Positions 27,608 through 38,068 of a stretch of 64,000 nucleotides of DNA are shown one piece after another; position 1 is the stretch's first letter; the number at the start of each line of letters is the position of its first letter. The position numbers were made by a program, and so were the translations under genes. This DNA is from Gammaproteobacteria bacterium (GTDB taxonomy: Bacteria; Pseudomonadota; Gammaproteobacteria; HK1). The stretch lies in assembly GCA_022826505.1 (NCBI GenBank), contig JAJDUQ010000009.1:1-64000 (forward strand), written 5' to 3'. Under the pieces are notes generated by a model. The model worked only from the letters and a program-made list of their open reading frames with translations, was not told the DNA's origin and did no database searches.

Positions 27608-29749
27608 ATGGCGATGACTTTCGACGAGAACGCTCCGGTCCTCGAAATTGCCGGCCTGAACCTCTCGTACTGGACGCGGGCCGGGGAAATTCCGGCCGTG
27701 ATCGACTTTTCGCTCACCGTGCACAAGGGCGAGAGCATCGGGCTGGTGGGAGAGTCCGGCTGCGGGAAGTCGACGGTGGCGATGGCCATCATGCAGTACA
27801 TGGGCAACAACGGCACCATCAAGAGCGGGAGCATCAAGTTCAAGGGGGTGGAGTTGACGGACCTCTCTCCCGACGAACTGCGCAAGCTGCGTGGCTCGCA
27901 CATCTCGATGATCTACCAGGAACCCTTTGCCGCGCTCAATCCGAGCCTGACGCTGGGGACCCAGCTCAAGGAAGTGCCGATGACCCACGACGGCATCTCC
28001 GACGCCGGAGCCCACGACCGCGCGCTGCAGGTGCTCGCCGACGTGCGGCTCCCCGACCCGCACCGTGTGATGGCGGCCTACCCGCACCAGATTTCGGGGG
28101 GGCAGCAGCAGCGCGTGGTGATCGCGATGGCGCTGCTCTCCAATCCGTCGCTGCTGCTGCTCGATGAGCCGACGACCGCCCTCGACGTCACCGTGGAAGC
28201 CGGCATCACCAAGCTGATCACCGACATCAGCGACAAGTACGGCACTTCGCAGATCTACATCTCGCACAACCTCGGCCTCATCCTGGGAGTGTGCGACCGG
28301 GTGTTCGTGATGTACTCGGGCGAGGTCGTCGAGGAAGGCACCATCAACTCGCTGTTCACGTGGCCGAAGCACCCCTACACCCACGGGCTGTTCGGCTGCA
28401 TCCCCCTGCCGACCGCGGACAAGAACGCGGCCCCGCTCAAGCCCATCGCCGGCCAGCTTCCTCTTCCGCACGAACGTCCGCAGGGATGCAATTTCGGTCC
28501 TCGCTGCGACTTCTTCCAGGACGGGCGCTGCGACGCGAAGGATGTGTCGATGGAGTCGGTGCCGGGCCCGACGACAGGCAACCACCTCGTGCGCTGCGTG
28601 CGGTGGCGCGAAATCGACCATGCCCTCGATGACGCGCACGGCGAAGCGACGGAACCGATGGAGATCGGCGACGACGTCCTCACGATCGAGAACATGCAGA
28701 AGTACTACGAGGTACACGACCGCTCGATCAGGTCGCTCCTTTCGGGCCGGAGCGTGATGTACGTCAGGGCGAACGAGCGGATCAGCTTCGACGCCAGGCG
28801 CGGGGAGACGGTTGCCATCGTCGGAGAGTCCGGCTGTGGGAAGTCGACGTTTGCGAAGGTGCTCATGGGGCTGGAGACCGCAACCGACGGAGAGATCCAC
28901 CACGACGGCAACGAGATATCGAGAATTCCGGTTCGGGAGCGCTCGCCGCGGCAAATCGGCTCGCTGCAGATGGTGTTCCAGAACCCGTTCGACACGCTCA
29001 ACCCGAGTCACACCGTCGGTACCCAGATCGGACGAGTCATCAGGAAGTTCGGTGTCGAGACGGACAAGGCCAGGATCCGGCAACGGGTGCTCGAGCTGCT
29101 CGACATCGTCAAGCTGCCGCGCGACTTCTACGCCCGGCGACCACGCCAGCTCTCGGGTGGGCAGAAGCAGCGTATCGGCATCGCCCGCGCGTTCGCCGGG
29201 AATCCCTCGATGGTGATCGCCGACGAGCCGGTGTCGGCGCTGGACGTGTCGGTGGCGGCGGCGGTGACGGAGCTCCTGATGGAAATCCAGCGCGAGCACA
29301 AGACGACGCTGCTCTTCATCAGCCACGACCTGAGCGTGGTGCGCTACCTCTCCGACCGGATCGTGGTGATGTACCTCGGCCAGATCATGGAGCGGGGCGC
29401 CACCGAGGCCATCTTCGCCCCGCCCTACCATCCGTATACCGAGGCTCTGCTCTGCGCGGTGCCGATTGCCGACCCCGAGGTCACCAAGCGGGAGATCGTT
29501 CTCGAAGGCAACCTGCCGAGCGCGTTGAACCCGCCGCACGGATGCCCGTTCAGCACCCGCTGTCCGCGAAAGGTCGGGAAGATCTGCGACGAGGAGCGTC
29601 CACCGATGCAATTGGCCTCGGAGACCCACGCGATTGCCTGCCACATCCCGCTCGAAGAGCTGAAGCGGGTCGAGCCGGTCATCGTCGTGCCGGGCCGGGA
29701 AGAGCGATTGCACGCATCCCGACGGACACCGGAGATCCCGGTACCGTAG
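27608..29749 (+). CDS. Fused DppD-DppF-type ABC ATPase
   Basis: A 713-residue protein containing two complete nucleotide-binding domains. NBD1 has Walker A GESGCGKST near residue 45, signature ISGGQQQRV and Walker B LLLLDEPTTALDV. NBD2 has GESGCGKST near residue 411, LSGGQKQRI and MVIADEPVSALDV. Each NBD ends with the oligopeptide/dipeptide C-terminal cysteine-rich motif (GCNFGPRCDFF and GCPFSTRCPRK) that can hold an iron-sulfur cluster. It supplies both ATPases for the two permeases upstream. The start has GGAGGAAGGACC ahead of it. No binding-protein gene follows. Confidence 0.92.
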   Translation: MAMTFDENAPVLEIAGLNLSYWTRAGEIPAVIDFSLTVHKGESIGLVGESGCGKSTVAMAIMQYMGNNGTIKSGSIKFKGVELTDLSPDELRKLRGSHISMIYQEPFAALNPSLTLGTQLKEVPMTHDGISDAGAHDRALQVLADVRLPDPHRVMAAYPHQISGGQQQRVVIAMALLSNPSLLLLDEPTTALDVTVEAGITKLITDISDKYGTSQIYISHNLGLILGVCDRVFVMYSGEVVEEGTINSLFTWPKHPYTHGLFGCIPLPTADKNAAPLKPIAGQLPLPHERPQGCNFGPRCDFFQDGRCDAKDVSMESVPGPTTGNHLVRCVRWREIDHALDDAHGEATEPMEIGDDVLTIENMQKYYEVHDRSIRSLLSGRSVMYVRANERISFDARRGETVAIVGESGCGKSTFAKVLMGLETATDGEIHHDGNEISRIPVRERSPRQIGSLQMVFQNPFDTLNPSHTVGTQIGRVIRKFGVETDKARIRQRVLELLDIVKLPRDFYARRPRQLSGGQKQRIGIARAFAGNPSMVIADEPVSALDVSVAAAVTELLMEIQREHKTTLLFISHDLSVVRYLSDRIVVMYLGQIMERGATEAIFAPPYHPYTEALLCAVPIADPEVTKREIVLEGNLPSALNPPHGCPFSTRCPRKVGKICDEERPPMQLASETHAIACHIPLEELKRVEPVIVVPGREERLHASRRTPEIPVP

Positions 29750-29925
29750 ATCGATGCGGTGCGACCGGTCTCTGAAGTCACGGTGAAGCGGCACACCCGG
29801 GACGCGGTCGGTGCGTGGCGCGAAGCGACCCTCGGACACCTGCTCGACCTCGCACGGAGCCGGTCGGCGTGCCGGCCGTCGTCGGAGTCGGAGCGTTCTA
29901 CGGGCACCGGTCGGATGCCGGGCCT

Positions 29926-29956
29926 ATGCTAAACTCCCGCCCCGATTTTTCGGGGC
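29926..29956 (+). promoter_or_regulatory. Possible -10 element and 5' hairpin ahead of 29975
   Basis: TATGCT at 29929-29934 resembles a -10 box, followed at 29939-29956 by GCCCCGA-TTTT-TCGGGGC, a perfect 7-base-pair stem with four-base loop, then the GGGAG ribosome site. The hairpin could instead end transcription from upstream, although the T's are in the loop. No good -35 is visible. Confidence 0.35.
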
Positions 29957-29974
29957 TCCAGGGAGAACTCGCAC

Positions 29975-30388
29975 GTGAGCGATCGGCACGCCGGCCAGCG
30001 AATCGACGAGATCAGCGCCGATCTCGACAATCTCCACCGCGAGGACGTGTTCAGCGACATGCGGCTCGCGACGATCCGAAGACTGCAGCCGATCAAGCAC
30101 GACGGCAGCCACGATCCTTCGCGCCCCACCACGTACATCGCGGAGACCACGATCGTCTCGCAGCTCGGACCAATTCCAGTCCAGTCCCCTGTCGAGGCGG
30201 ATTCCCTGCAGGATGCATTTTCGAAGTTCCCCGAGGCAATCAAGGCGGCGGTGGAACGGCTGAGCGAGCGCGCCCAGGAGATGCGCCGGGAGGAGGCATC
30301 GCGAATCGTGGTGCCCGGAACCATGCCGCCGGATCTCGGCGGCGGGCGGCCCGGCGGTGGCGGCGGAGGACTCATCTTCGACCGCTGA
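29975..30388 (+). CDS. Conserved hypothetical protein
   Basis: 137 residues from a GTG at 29975 with GGGAGA upstream. It is soluble and acidic-basic mixed: an N-terminal helix DEISADLDNLHREDVFSD, a central beta segment with TYIAETTIVSQLGPIPVQSP, a helix LQDAFSKFPEAIKAAVERL and a glycine-rich tail ending GGGGGLIFDR. I recognise it as a recurring uncharacterised cytoplasmic family but cannot assign a role. It ends three bases from the convergent MttB-like gene. Confidence 0.65.
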   Translation: MSDRHAGQRIDEISADLDNLHREDVFSDMRLATIRRLQPIKHDGSHDPSRPTTYIAETTIVSQLGPIPVQSPVEADSLQDAFSKFPEAIKAAVERLSERAQEMRREEASRIVVPGTMPPDLGGGRPGGGGGGLIFDR

Positions 30389-30391
30389 GGA

Positions 30392-31948
30392 TTACTGCTC
30401 GAGCGGGACCTCCCCCGCATCGATGGCGCGCTTGCGCTTCGCGACGTATTCGCGCAGTGCCTCGTCCACCCCCGGATCGATGGGCGGCGGCTCGTACTCC
30501 GCAAGCAGTTGCTTCCAGATTGCGTTTGCCCGCGTGGCCGCGGAGTGCGCGCCGGATTCGTGCCAGGTCTCGAAGTTGCGCCAGTCCGACACGATCGGCT
30601 TGTAGAAGACGTCTTCGTACCGCGAAAGCGTGTGCGTCGCTCCGAAGAAGTGGCCACCCGGCTGCACCTCGGCAATCGCGTCGACGGCCAGGGTGTCGTC
30701 GTCCACCACCACCGGTTCCAGGTACTCGGCCAGGAGCTGGCACATTTCCGCGTCAATCACGAGCTTCTCGTACGAAGCGGTCAGCCCGCCTTCGAGCCAG
30801 CCAGCGGCGTGGTTGACGATGTTGGTATGCGCCATCACCGAAGCCCATAGCGACATCTCGCTCTCGTACGCGGCCTGGGCGTCGACCGCATTCGACGCGT
30901 TCGTGCTGCTCGCCCGATACGGCACCCGGTAACGACGCGCGAGCTGAGCGCCGGCCTGCGTCGCCTTCGCGTACTCGGGAGTCCCGAATGCCGGAGCGCC
31001 GCTCTTCATGTCCACGTTGGAGGTGAATCCCCCGTAGGCCACGGGGGTTCCCGGTCGCACGATCTGGCACAGCACCATCCCCGCCAGCGCCTCGGCGTTC
31101 TGCAGGGTGAGCGCCCCGGCGATGGTGGTCGGAGCCATCGCACCGAGCAGCGTGAACGGGGTCACGATGACCGGCTGTCCGACCGAGGCGAGCTCGATCA
31201 TCCCGTCCGACATGTTCGCATCGAGCTGGCGCGGAGAGTTCGTGTTGATGTTGCCGCTGACGATCGGCTGTGCCGCAAGCTCATCGCGCGTCACTCCGTG
31301 AGCGATGCACGCCATCTCCACCGCGTCGTGCGCACGGTAGCCACCGAGCAGCGACGCGCCCCAGACCTTGTCGTGCAGGGTGATCGCGGCGTAGTACATG
31401 TCCAGGTGGCGGGTCGGAGCGGGCAGGTCCAGCGGCGCGAGAGGCGCAGAGCCACCGAAATGAATGATGTCGAACGAGTACGACAGCTTCATGAAGTTGC
31501 GGAAGTCCTCGTAGTCCCCGGCCCTGCGCCCGCGGTCGAGGTCGGAGACGAACGACGGCCCGCCCACCAGTCCGAAGTTGATGACGTTGCCGCCGAAGTC
31601 GAGGGACTTTGCGGGATTGCGCGCCTTCACCGAGTACGACGGCGGCGCCTTCGCCATGTATTGCGCGATCATCTCCGGATCGAAGCGGACCATCTCGGTG
31701 TCCTCGTCCGCCTTCGCACCGGCTCGCGCATAGAGCGCCCGCGCCTTCGGACTGAGCACCTTCATCCCGATGTCGCGAAGCACCCGCAGCGATGCCTCGT
31801 GGATCGCCTCGAGCTGATCCTCGCCGAGGACCCGGGTCGGGGGATGCGGGTTGCGAACGGTACGCCACGGCAAACGCTGGACTTCGACCGAGGCGCTACG
31901 GCGCTCACGCCGATGTCTGCGTGTGCGCCGTCGTGCGGATGCGGACAT
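30392..31948 (-). CDS. Trimethylamine methyltransferase (MttB) family protein, non-pyrrolysine type
   Basis: A 518-residue MttB-superfamily protein: RVLGEDQLEAIHEASLRVL at the N-terminus, the NVINFGLVGGPSFV loop, and TPVAYGGFTSNVDMKSGAPAF before the C-terminal barrel. The coding frame has no in-frame TAG, so it is not a pyrrolysine TMA methyltransferase. Related proteins demethylate glycine betaine, proline betaine or carnitine by passing a methyl group to a corrinoid protein. No corrinoid-binding protein or corrinoid activator gene is present in this window. I chose the ATG at 31948; the upstream extension is arginine-rich and not conserved-looking. Confidence 0.85.
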   Translation of the reverse strand: MSASARRRTRRHRRERRSASVEVQRLPWRTVRNPHPPTRVLGEDQLEAIHEASLRVLRDIGMKVLSPKARALYARAGAKADEDTEMVRFDPEMIAQYMAKAPPSYSVKARNPAKSLDFGGNVINFGLVGGPSFVSDLDRGRRAGDYEDFRNFMKLSYSFDIIHFGGSAPLAPLDLPAPTRHLDMYYAAITLHDKVWGASLLGGYRAHDAVEMACIAHGVTRDELAAQPIVSGNINTNSPRQLDANMSDGMIELASVGQPVIVTPFTLLGAMAPTTIAGALTLQNAEALAGMVLCQIVRPGTPVAYGGFTSNVDMKSGAPAFGTPEYAKATQAGAQLARRYRVPYRASSTNASNAVDAQAAYESEMSLWASVMAHTNIVNHAAGWLEGGLTASYEKLVIDAEMCQLLAEYLEPVVVDDDTLAVDAIAEVQPGGHFFGATHTLSRYEDVFYKPIVSDWRNFETWHESGAHSAATRANAIWKQLLAEYEPPPIDPGVDEALREYVAKRKRAIDAGEVPLEQ

Positions 31949-32281
31949 CGGATGAAAGGACTCCGTGAAGGGAGCCGGAAGGAGACGATCGCGCCGCGAG
32001 CGTGTCAAGCGGCTCGCTGATCGGCCATACGAAGCACGCATGGCCGGGCTGGCCGACCCACGCCATGAAACGTCCTCTGTCGCGGAGCGGCATTCCCCGG
32101 AAGCACGAGTGCATCTTCACGACAAGGCTCCCAGCCGCTCGCAGATATCGGACAGGGCGTGCACCGGGCGAAGGCTCGAAGTCATCCGGACCGCTGGGAT
32201 GTCTCCCCTCGGTCCTCGCACCCCCGTGATGCGGTCGCTAGACTTCCGGCCACCGAACCCGCTTCAACCCCGGAGACCACC

Positions 32282-33259
32282 ATGCAGATCGACACCGACG
32301 CCGGGACCGTCGAATGCCCTTCGAAGTCGCCCCGGCAACCCGCCTCGCCGGCGCCGGAGTTCCCCGGTTGCCGGCCGGTGACCATCACGCGCGAGGACAT
32401 CGCCGCCTGGGAAGGCCGCTTCGAGTACTGGGACGGCGACACCGAGACCGCCTGGGTCGTCTCCGAGCCCACCAGCGCCACCCACGAGCAACCGGGTGCG
32501 CGTCTGGCGGGCTTGAGCCACGTCATCGCCGGGGTGCGCGGCGCGCCCATCGAGTGCTACGGCACCATGGACCTGCTGCTGCGCGACAAGCGCGGCGAGA
32601 AGCGACGCATCATGCAGGCGGATCAGTCGGTCTACCTGCATCCCTGGCGGGTCCGGCTCCCGACCGATGCGATGGAGATCGGCCGGCACGATCGCCCCGA
32701 CGTGGTGCTGGAGGTGGACCACACCACCGACGTGCGTCGTGGGAAGCTGGGGCTGTACGAGAGTTGGGGCTTCCCCGAGGTGTGGGTGGACGTGCCGGAG
32801 GCGGGCTATGCGGTGAGGCGTCCCGCCGGCCTGTCGCCGGGGTTGACAATCCACCGGCTGGAACGCGGCGGCTATGTGACCGCTGCGCACAGCCGCGCGT
32901 TTCCGGGCTGGAGCGCAGCCGAAATCCACACCGCGCTGAACGAGGAGATGCTGTCGGAGGAGACCAGCCGGGTGCTGCGGCGTGTGGGCAGGGCGCTGGG
33001 GACGCGGGAAGGCACGAGTCCCGACGATACGCCGTGGCTGCGCATGGAGCGCCGGGAATCACGGGCCGAAGGTGAACGGGCATTGCTGGTTCGCCAGGCG
33101 GAGCGGCGGTTCGGGGCTGGGACGGCGGAGCGACTGTCCACGCTGCTCCTTCGCATCGAAGGTCCGGATCAACTTGCCGAGGTAAGCGACTGGATCGTCG
33201 ACTGCGCCACGGGTGCCGCGTTTCTCGATCGCGTGGAGACGCTCGACTCCCACTCCTGA
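32282..33259 (+). CDS. Uma2-family (PD-(D/E)XK fold) protein with DUF4351-like tail
   Basis: 325 residues. The centre contains HDRPDVVLEVDHTTDVRRGK, with the D-x(n)-E-V core of Uma2-type restriction-endonuclease-like folds, followed by the usual LYESWGFPEVWVDVPEAGY. The C-terminal 60 residues (RQAERRFGAGTAERLSTLL, then EVSDWIVDCATGAAFLDRV) resemble the DUF4351 helical tail seen on such proteins and on Rpn-type transposase-related nucleases. It precedes and possibly overlaps the RecD2 gene. Function in the cell is unknown; nuclease activity is inferred from the fold. Confidence 0.75.
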   Translation: MQIDTDAGTVECPSKSPRQPASPAPEFPGCRPVTITREDIAAWEGRFEYWDGDTETAWVVSEPTSATHEQPGARLAGLSHVIAGVRGAPIECYGTMDLLLRDKRGEKRRIMQADQSVYLHPWRVRLPTDAMEIGRHDRPDVVLEVDHTTDVRRGKLGLYESWGFPEVWVDVPEAGYAVRRPAGLSPGLTIHRLERGGYVTAAHSRAFPGWSAAEIHTALNEEMLSEETSRVLRRVGRALGTREGTSPDDTPWLRMERRESRAEGERALLVRQAERRFGAGTAERLSTLLLRIEGPDQLAEVSDWIVDCATGAAFLDRVETLDSHS

Positions 33260-33275
33260 GCACCCGTCGCAGCTC

Positions 33276-35486
<2,211 letters not shown>

Positions 35487-35560
35487 CCGGGGCGGTCCGG
35501 CGCCGCAGCGTCGCGACACGCCGAAGTTCGAACGACCTCGATAGCACGGGAGGCAAGGAC

Positions 35561-36841
35561 ATGCGGCGAGTACGAGAGCTGTTCACGAATCGGCCGATCT
35601 TCTCGTGGGCACTGTACGACTGGGCGAACTCCGTGTTCGCCACCACGATCATCGCGGGATTCTTTCCGGTCTTCTTCAAGCAGTACTGGAGCTCGGGCGC
35701 GGATGCGGTCACCAGCACCGCCCAGCTCGGGTTCGCGAACTCCATCGGAAGCGCGTTCATCCTGATCGCGGCGCCGATCCTGGGCGCGATCGCGGACGGC
35801 GGGGCGTCGCGCAAGAAGTACCTGGGCTTCTTCACGGCGCTCGGAATCGCAGCGTCGGCGGGACTGTGGTTCGTCGGGGAAGGGGATTGGTCGACGGCCG
35901 CCACCGTGTACGTCCTCGCCTCGGTCGGATTCTCCGGCGCCATCGTCTTCTACGACGCGCTGATCGTGTCCGTGAGTCCACCCGCCCGGTACGACGAGGT
36001 TTCGGCCTTCGGCTACTCCCTCGGCTACATCGGAGGCGGCCTGCTCTTCGCCGTGAACGTCGCGATGACCCTTTCGCCGGCCACGTTCGGGCTGACCGGC
36101 GCGGCCGAGGCGGTGCGCCTGTCCTTCCTGACGGTGGCCGCGTGGTGGCTCGTCTTCTCCATCCCCCTGTTCCGGCACGTGCCGGAGCCGCCTCGTATCG
36201 ACTCCTCAGCCTCAGCCTCAGCCTCCGCGACCGCGACCGGGCTCCGGTCGCTCGCGAAGACGCTGCGCGAGTACCGGGCCCACCGCATGGCGGGCCTCTT
36301 CCTCCTCGCCTACTTCTTCTACATCGACGGGGTCCACACCATCATCCGCATGGCGGTGGACTACGGACTTTCTCTGGGTTTTCCGTCCGACAGCCTCATC
36401 GTCGCACTTCTCATCGTGCAGTTCGTGGGGTTTCCCGCCGCGCTGGTGTTCGGGCTCGTGGCCGCGCGGGTCGGTCCCAAGCCGACCCTCTACTTCGGGG
36501 TGGTGGTGTATGTCGCGGTCACGGTGTGGGCGTACTTCATGACCACGGTCACCGAGTTCTACGTCCTGGCGGTGGTGGTGGGCCTCGTGCAGGGCGGCGT
36601 GCAGGCAATCTCTCGCTCGCTCTACGCGCGCTACGTACCGGCCGAGCAGAGCGGAGAGTTCTTCGGGTTCTTCAACATGATCGGCCGATTCGCGGCGATC
36701 ATCGGACCGTCCCTGGTGGCGGTGACCGGCCTCCTCACCGGCAGCTCCCGGCTCGGAATCCTCTCGGTCATCATCGTGCTCGTCATCGGGATGGTGCTCC
36801 TGACCTTCGTGCGGGAACGGGAGCCGGAGCCGGCTGTCTGA
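35561..36841 (+). CDS. MFS transporter of the UMF1/Atg22-like family
   Basis: 426 residues with about 12 hydrophobic segments. The start SWALYDWANSVFATTIIAGF and the mid-loop QGGVQAISRSLYARYVP are hallmarks of UMF1 (unknown major facilitator) permeases. Between the two halves the cytoplasmic loop carries a low-complexity SASASASATAT stretch encoded by three perfect tcagcc hexamers at 36206-36223, a site prone to slippage. The start has GGAGGCAAGGAC upstream. The exported or imported compound is not known for the family in bacteria. Confidence 0.85.
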   Translation: MRRVRELFTNRPIFSWALYDWANSVFATTIIAGFFPVFFKQYWSSGADAVTSTAQLGFANSIGSAFILIAAPILGAIADGGASRKKYLGFFTALGIAASAGLWFVGEGDWSTAATVYVLASVGFSGAIVFYDALIVSVSPPARYDEVSAFGYSLGYIGGGLLFAVNVAMTLSPATFGLTGAAEAVRLSFLTVAAWWLVFSIPLFRHVPEPPRIDSSASASASATATGLRSLAKTLREYRAHRMAGLFLLAYFFYIDGVHTIIRMAVDYGLSLGFPSDSLIVALLIVQFVGFPAALVFGLVAARVGPKPTLYFGVVVYVAVTVWAYFMTTVTEFYVLAVVVGLVQGGVQAISRSLYARYVPAEQSGEFFGFFNMIGRFAAIIGPSLVAVTGLLTGSSRLGILSVIIVLVIGMVLLTFVREREPEPAV

Positions 36842-36894
36842 CACTTCAAGGAACCGATCGCCCCCGGATGGATCCGGGACAAGGAGCACCGGCA

Positions 36895-37482
36895 ATGAAC
36901 AAACCGCAACGAATCATCGCTGCCGCGGCGACGATGCTGCTCGCCATCACCCTCGCCGGGTGCAAGCCGTCGACCAATCTCGTCAGGCCGTGCTGCTACA
37001 AGGGAGATGTCGCGCTCACGCATCTCGCGGACACGAATCTCGTTCTCGAGGGCGGAGCCACCGTCGCGTTCGGGGACATCTTCCCGGACTTCAGTGCGGA
37101 CTCCGATTCGTTTGCACGCGTCTATCCGTTCGAGAAGGCGGACATTGGACTGGTCACCTTCGCTTCGCTGCGCGAAGTTCTGCCGAGGTACGACGCGAAC
37201 GACGATCGCATCCTGGAGGAGCCCGAGCTCACCGCGCTCTATGTCAAGGAGGCGGCACGCGGACTGGGCTACGCGGTGGTTCGCATCGAACCGAGCGGTG
37301 TCAGCGGAGCGATTGCGACATCCCGGGCAGATGTCTCCGGCCTGGTGCGCTTCGTCGAACGCCATGTGCACGAGATGGCGAAACCGCAGCAGCGCATCTT
37401 CCGGGACCTGTACTGGCTGGGGATCGAAGTCGATACGCTGCCTCACTTCTTCACCGACGAGGTCGACGGACTCGGAGTCTGA
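36895..37482 (+). CDS. Lipoprotein with one EF-hand calcium loop
   Basis: 195 residues. A lipoprotein signal (MLLAITLAGC) places a lipidated Cys at residue 23. Around residue 104, DANDDRILEEPE fits the 12-residue EF-hand loop (D1, N3, D5, hydrophobic 8, E12) between two helices (FASLREVLPRY and LTALYVKEAARGL). The rest has no recognised domain. It is probably an inner-leaflet-of-outer-membrane or periplasmic calcium-responsive protein. It has an AAGGAG site at 36881 and follows the UMF1 gene by 53 bases. Confidence 0.7.
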   Translation: MNKPQRIIAAAATMLLAITLAGCKPSTNLVRPCCYKGDVALTHLADTNLVLEGGATVAFGDIFPDFSADSDSFARVYPFEKADIGLVTFASLREVLPRYDANDDRILEEPELTALYVKEAARGLGYAVVRIEPSGVSGAIATSRADVSGLVRFVERHVHEMAKPQQRIFRDLYWLGIEVDTLPHFFTDEVDGLGV

Positions 37483-38068
37483 TGCAGAGGCGACTCGCGT
37501 TCCGCCGACGGCAACCGAAGAAGCAGCGCTCGTCGGCCCGGGCGGCAACCGCCGGACGTGTCGGCGGATCGGGACGCGCTGTCGCGACGAGTCGAGACGG
37601 ACGCTCGAATTCGGTGCTCGTGGAGTGTACGTCCCATTTTTGAGGCTGTACGTTTCCCGTCGCGGAATGTGCTTGGGATCGAGGGCATCCTGTCCGTTGT
37701 CGACAACATAGGGTGTGGTAGTTGGGCACGTCCGGAACTGCGGGAGCCGCGGGTGGGCAACTGCCCGTGGCCACCCGGCCAATCTCCGGGAGCATCGCCG
37801 CGGACATTTGGATAAAAAAGATGCGAAAAATAAGAACAAAATTCGGAAAAAGGGAGGCATTATGCGGCTGGTGCGTAAAGCGCAAGGTGATTCGCCGCCC
37901 GGGAGGGGCAGGCTCGCACGAACCAGGTCCGCAGTGGAGGGGTGTCGGCGTGCCCGGGACGGGCGGCGACGAGCGCCGGAGCGCGGGCGGGAGTCAGCGC
38001 AGTGAGTGGTGCGTCTTCCAATCGACCAATGACCTGAACGACTTTCTCCGAACAAGCGCAAGAGGTGC
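37483..38068. other. Intergenic region with AT-rich leader-like segment
   Basis: 586 bases ahead of the AGCS symporter. Positions 37812-37864 are strikingly A-rich (runs of AAAAAA, AAAAAT, AAAATT) in an otherwise GC-rich window, and end in GGGAGG followed by an ATG at 37862. This AT island is the best promoter-like or leader-like segment in the area. The short open frame that follows is listed separately. Confidence 0.5.
37862..38005 (+). CDS. Possible small basic peptide (leader?)
   Basis: A 47-codon frame from ATG at 37862 with a near-perfect GGGAGG ribosome site six bases upstream. The product would be very arginine-rich (QGDSPPGRGRLARTRS and ERGRESAQ), lacks hydrophobic residues and resembles no known family. 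It ends 63 bases before the symporter start. It may be a leader peptide, a real small protein, or chance; the ribosome site is the only strong evidence. Confidence 0.3.
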   Translation: MRLVRKAQGDSPPGRGRLARTRSAVEGCRRARDGRRRAPERGRESAQ

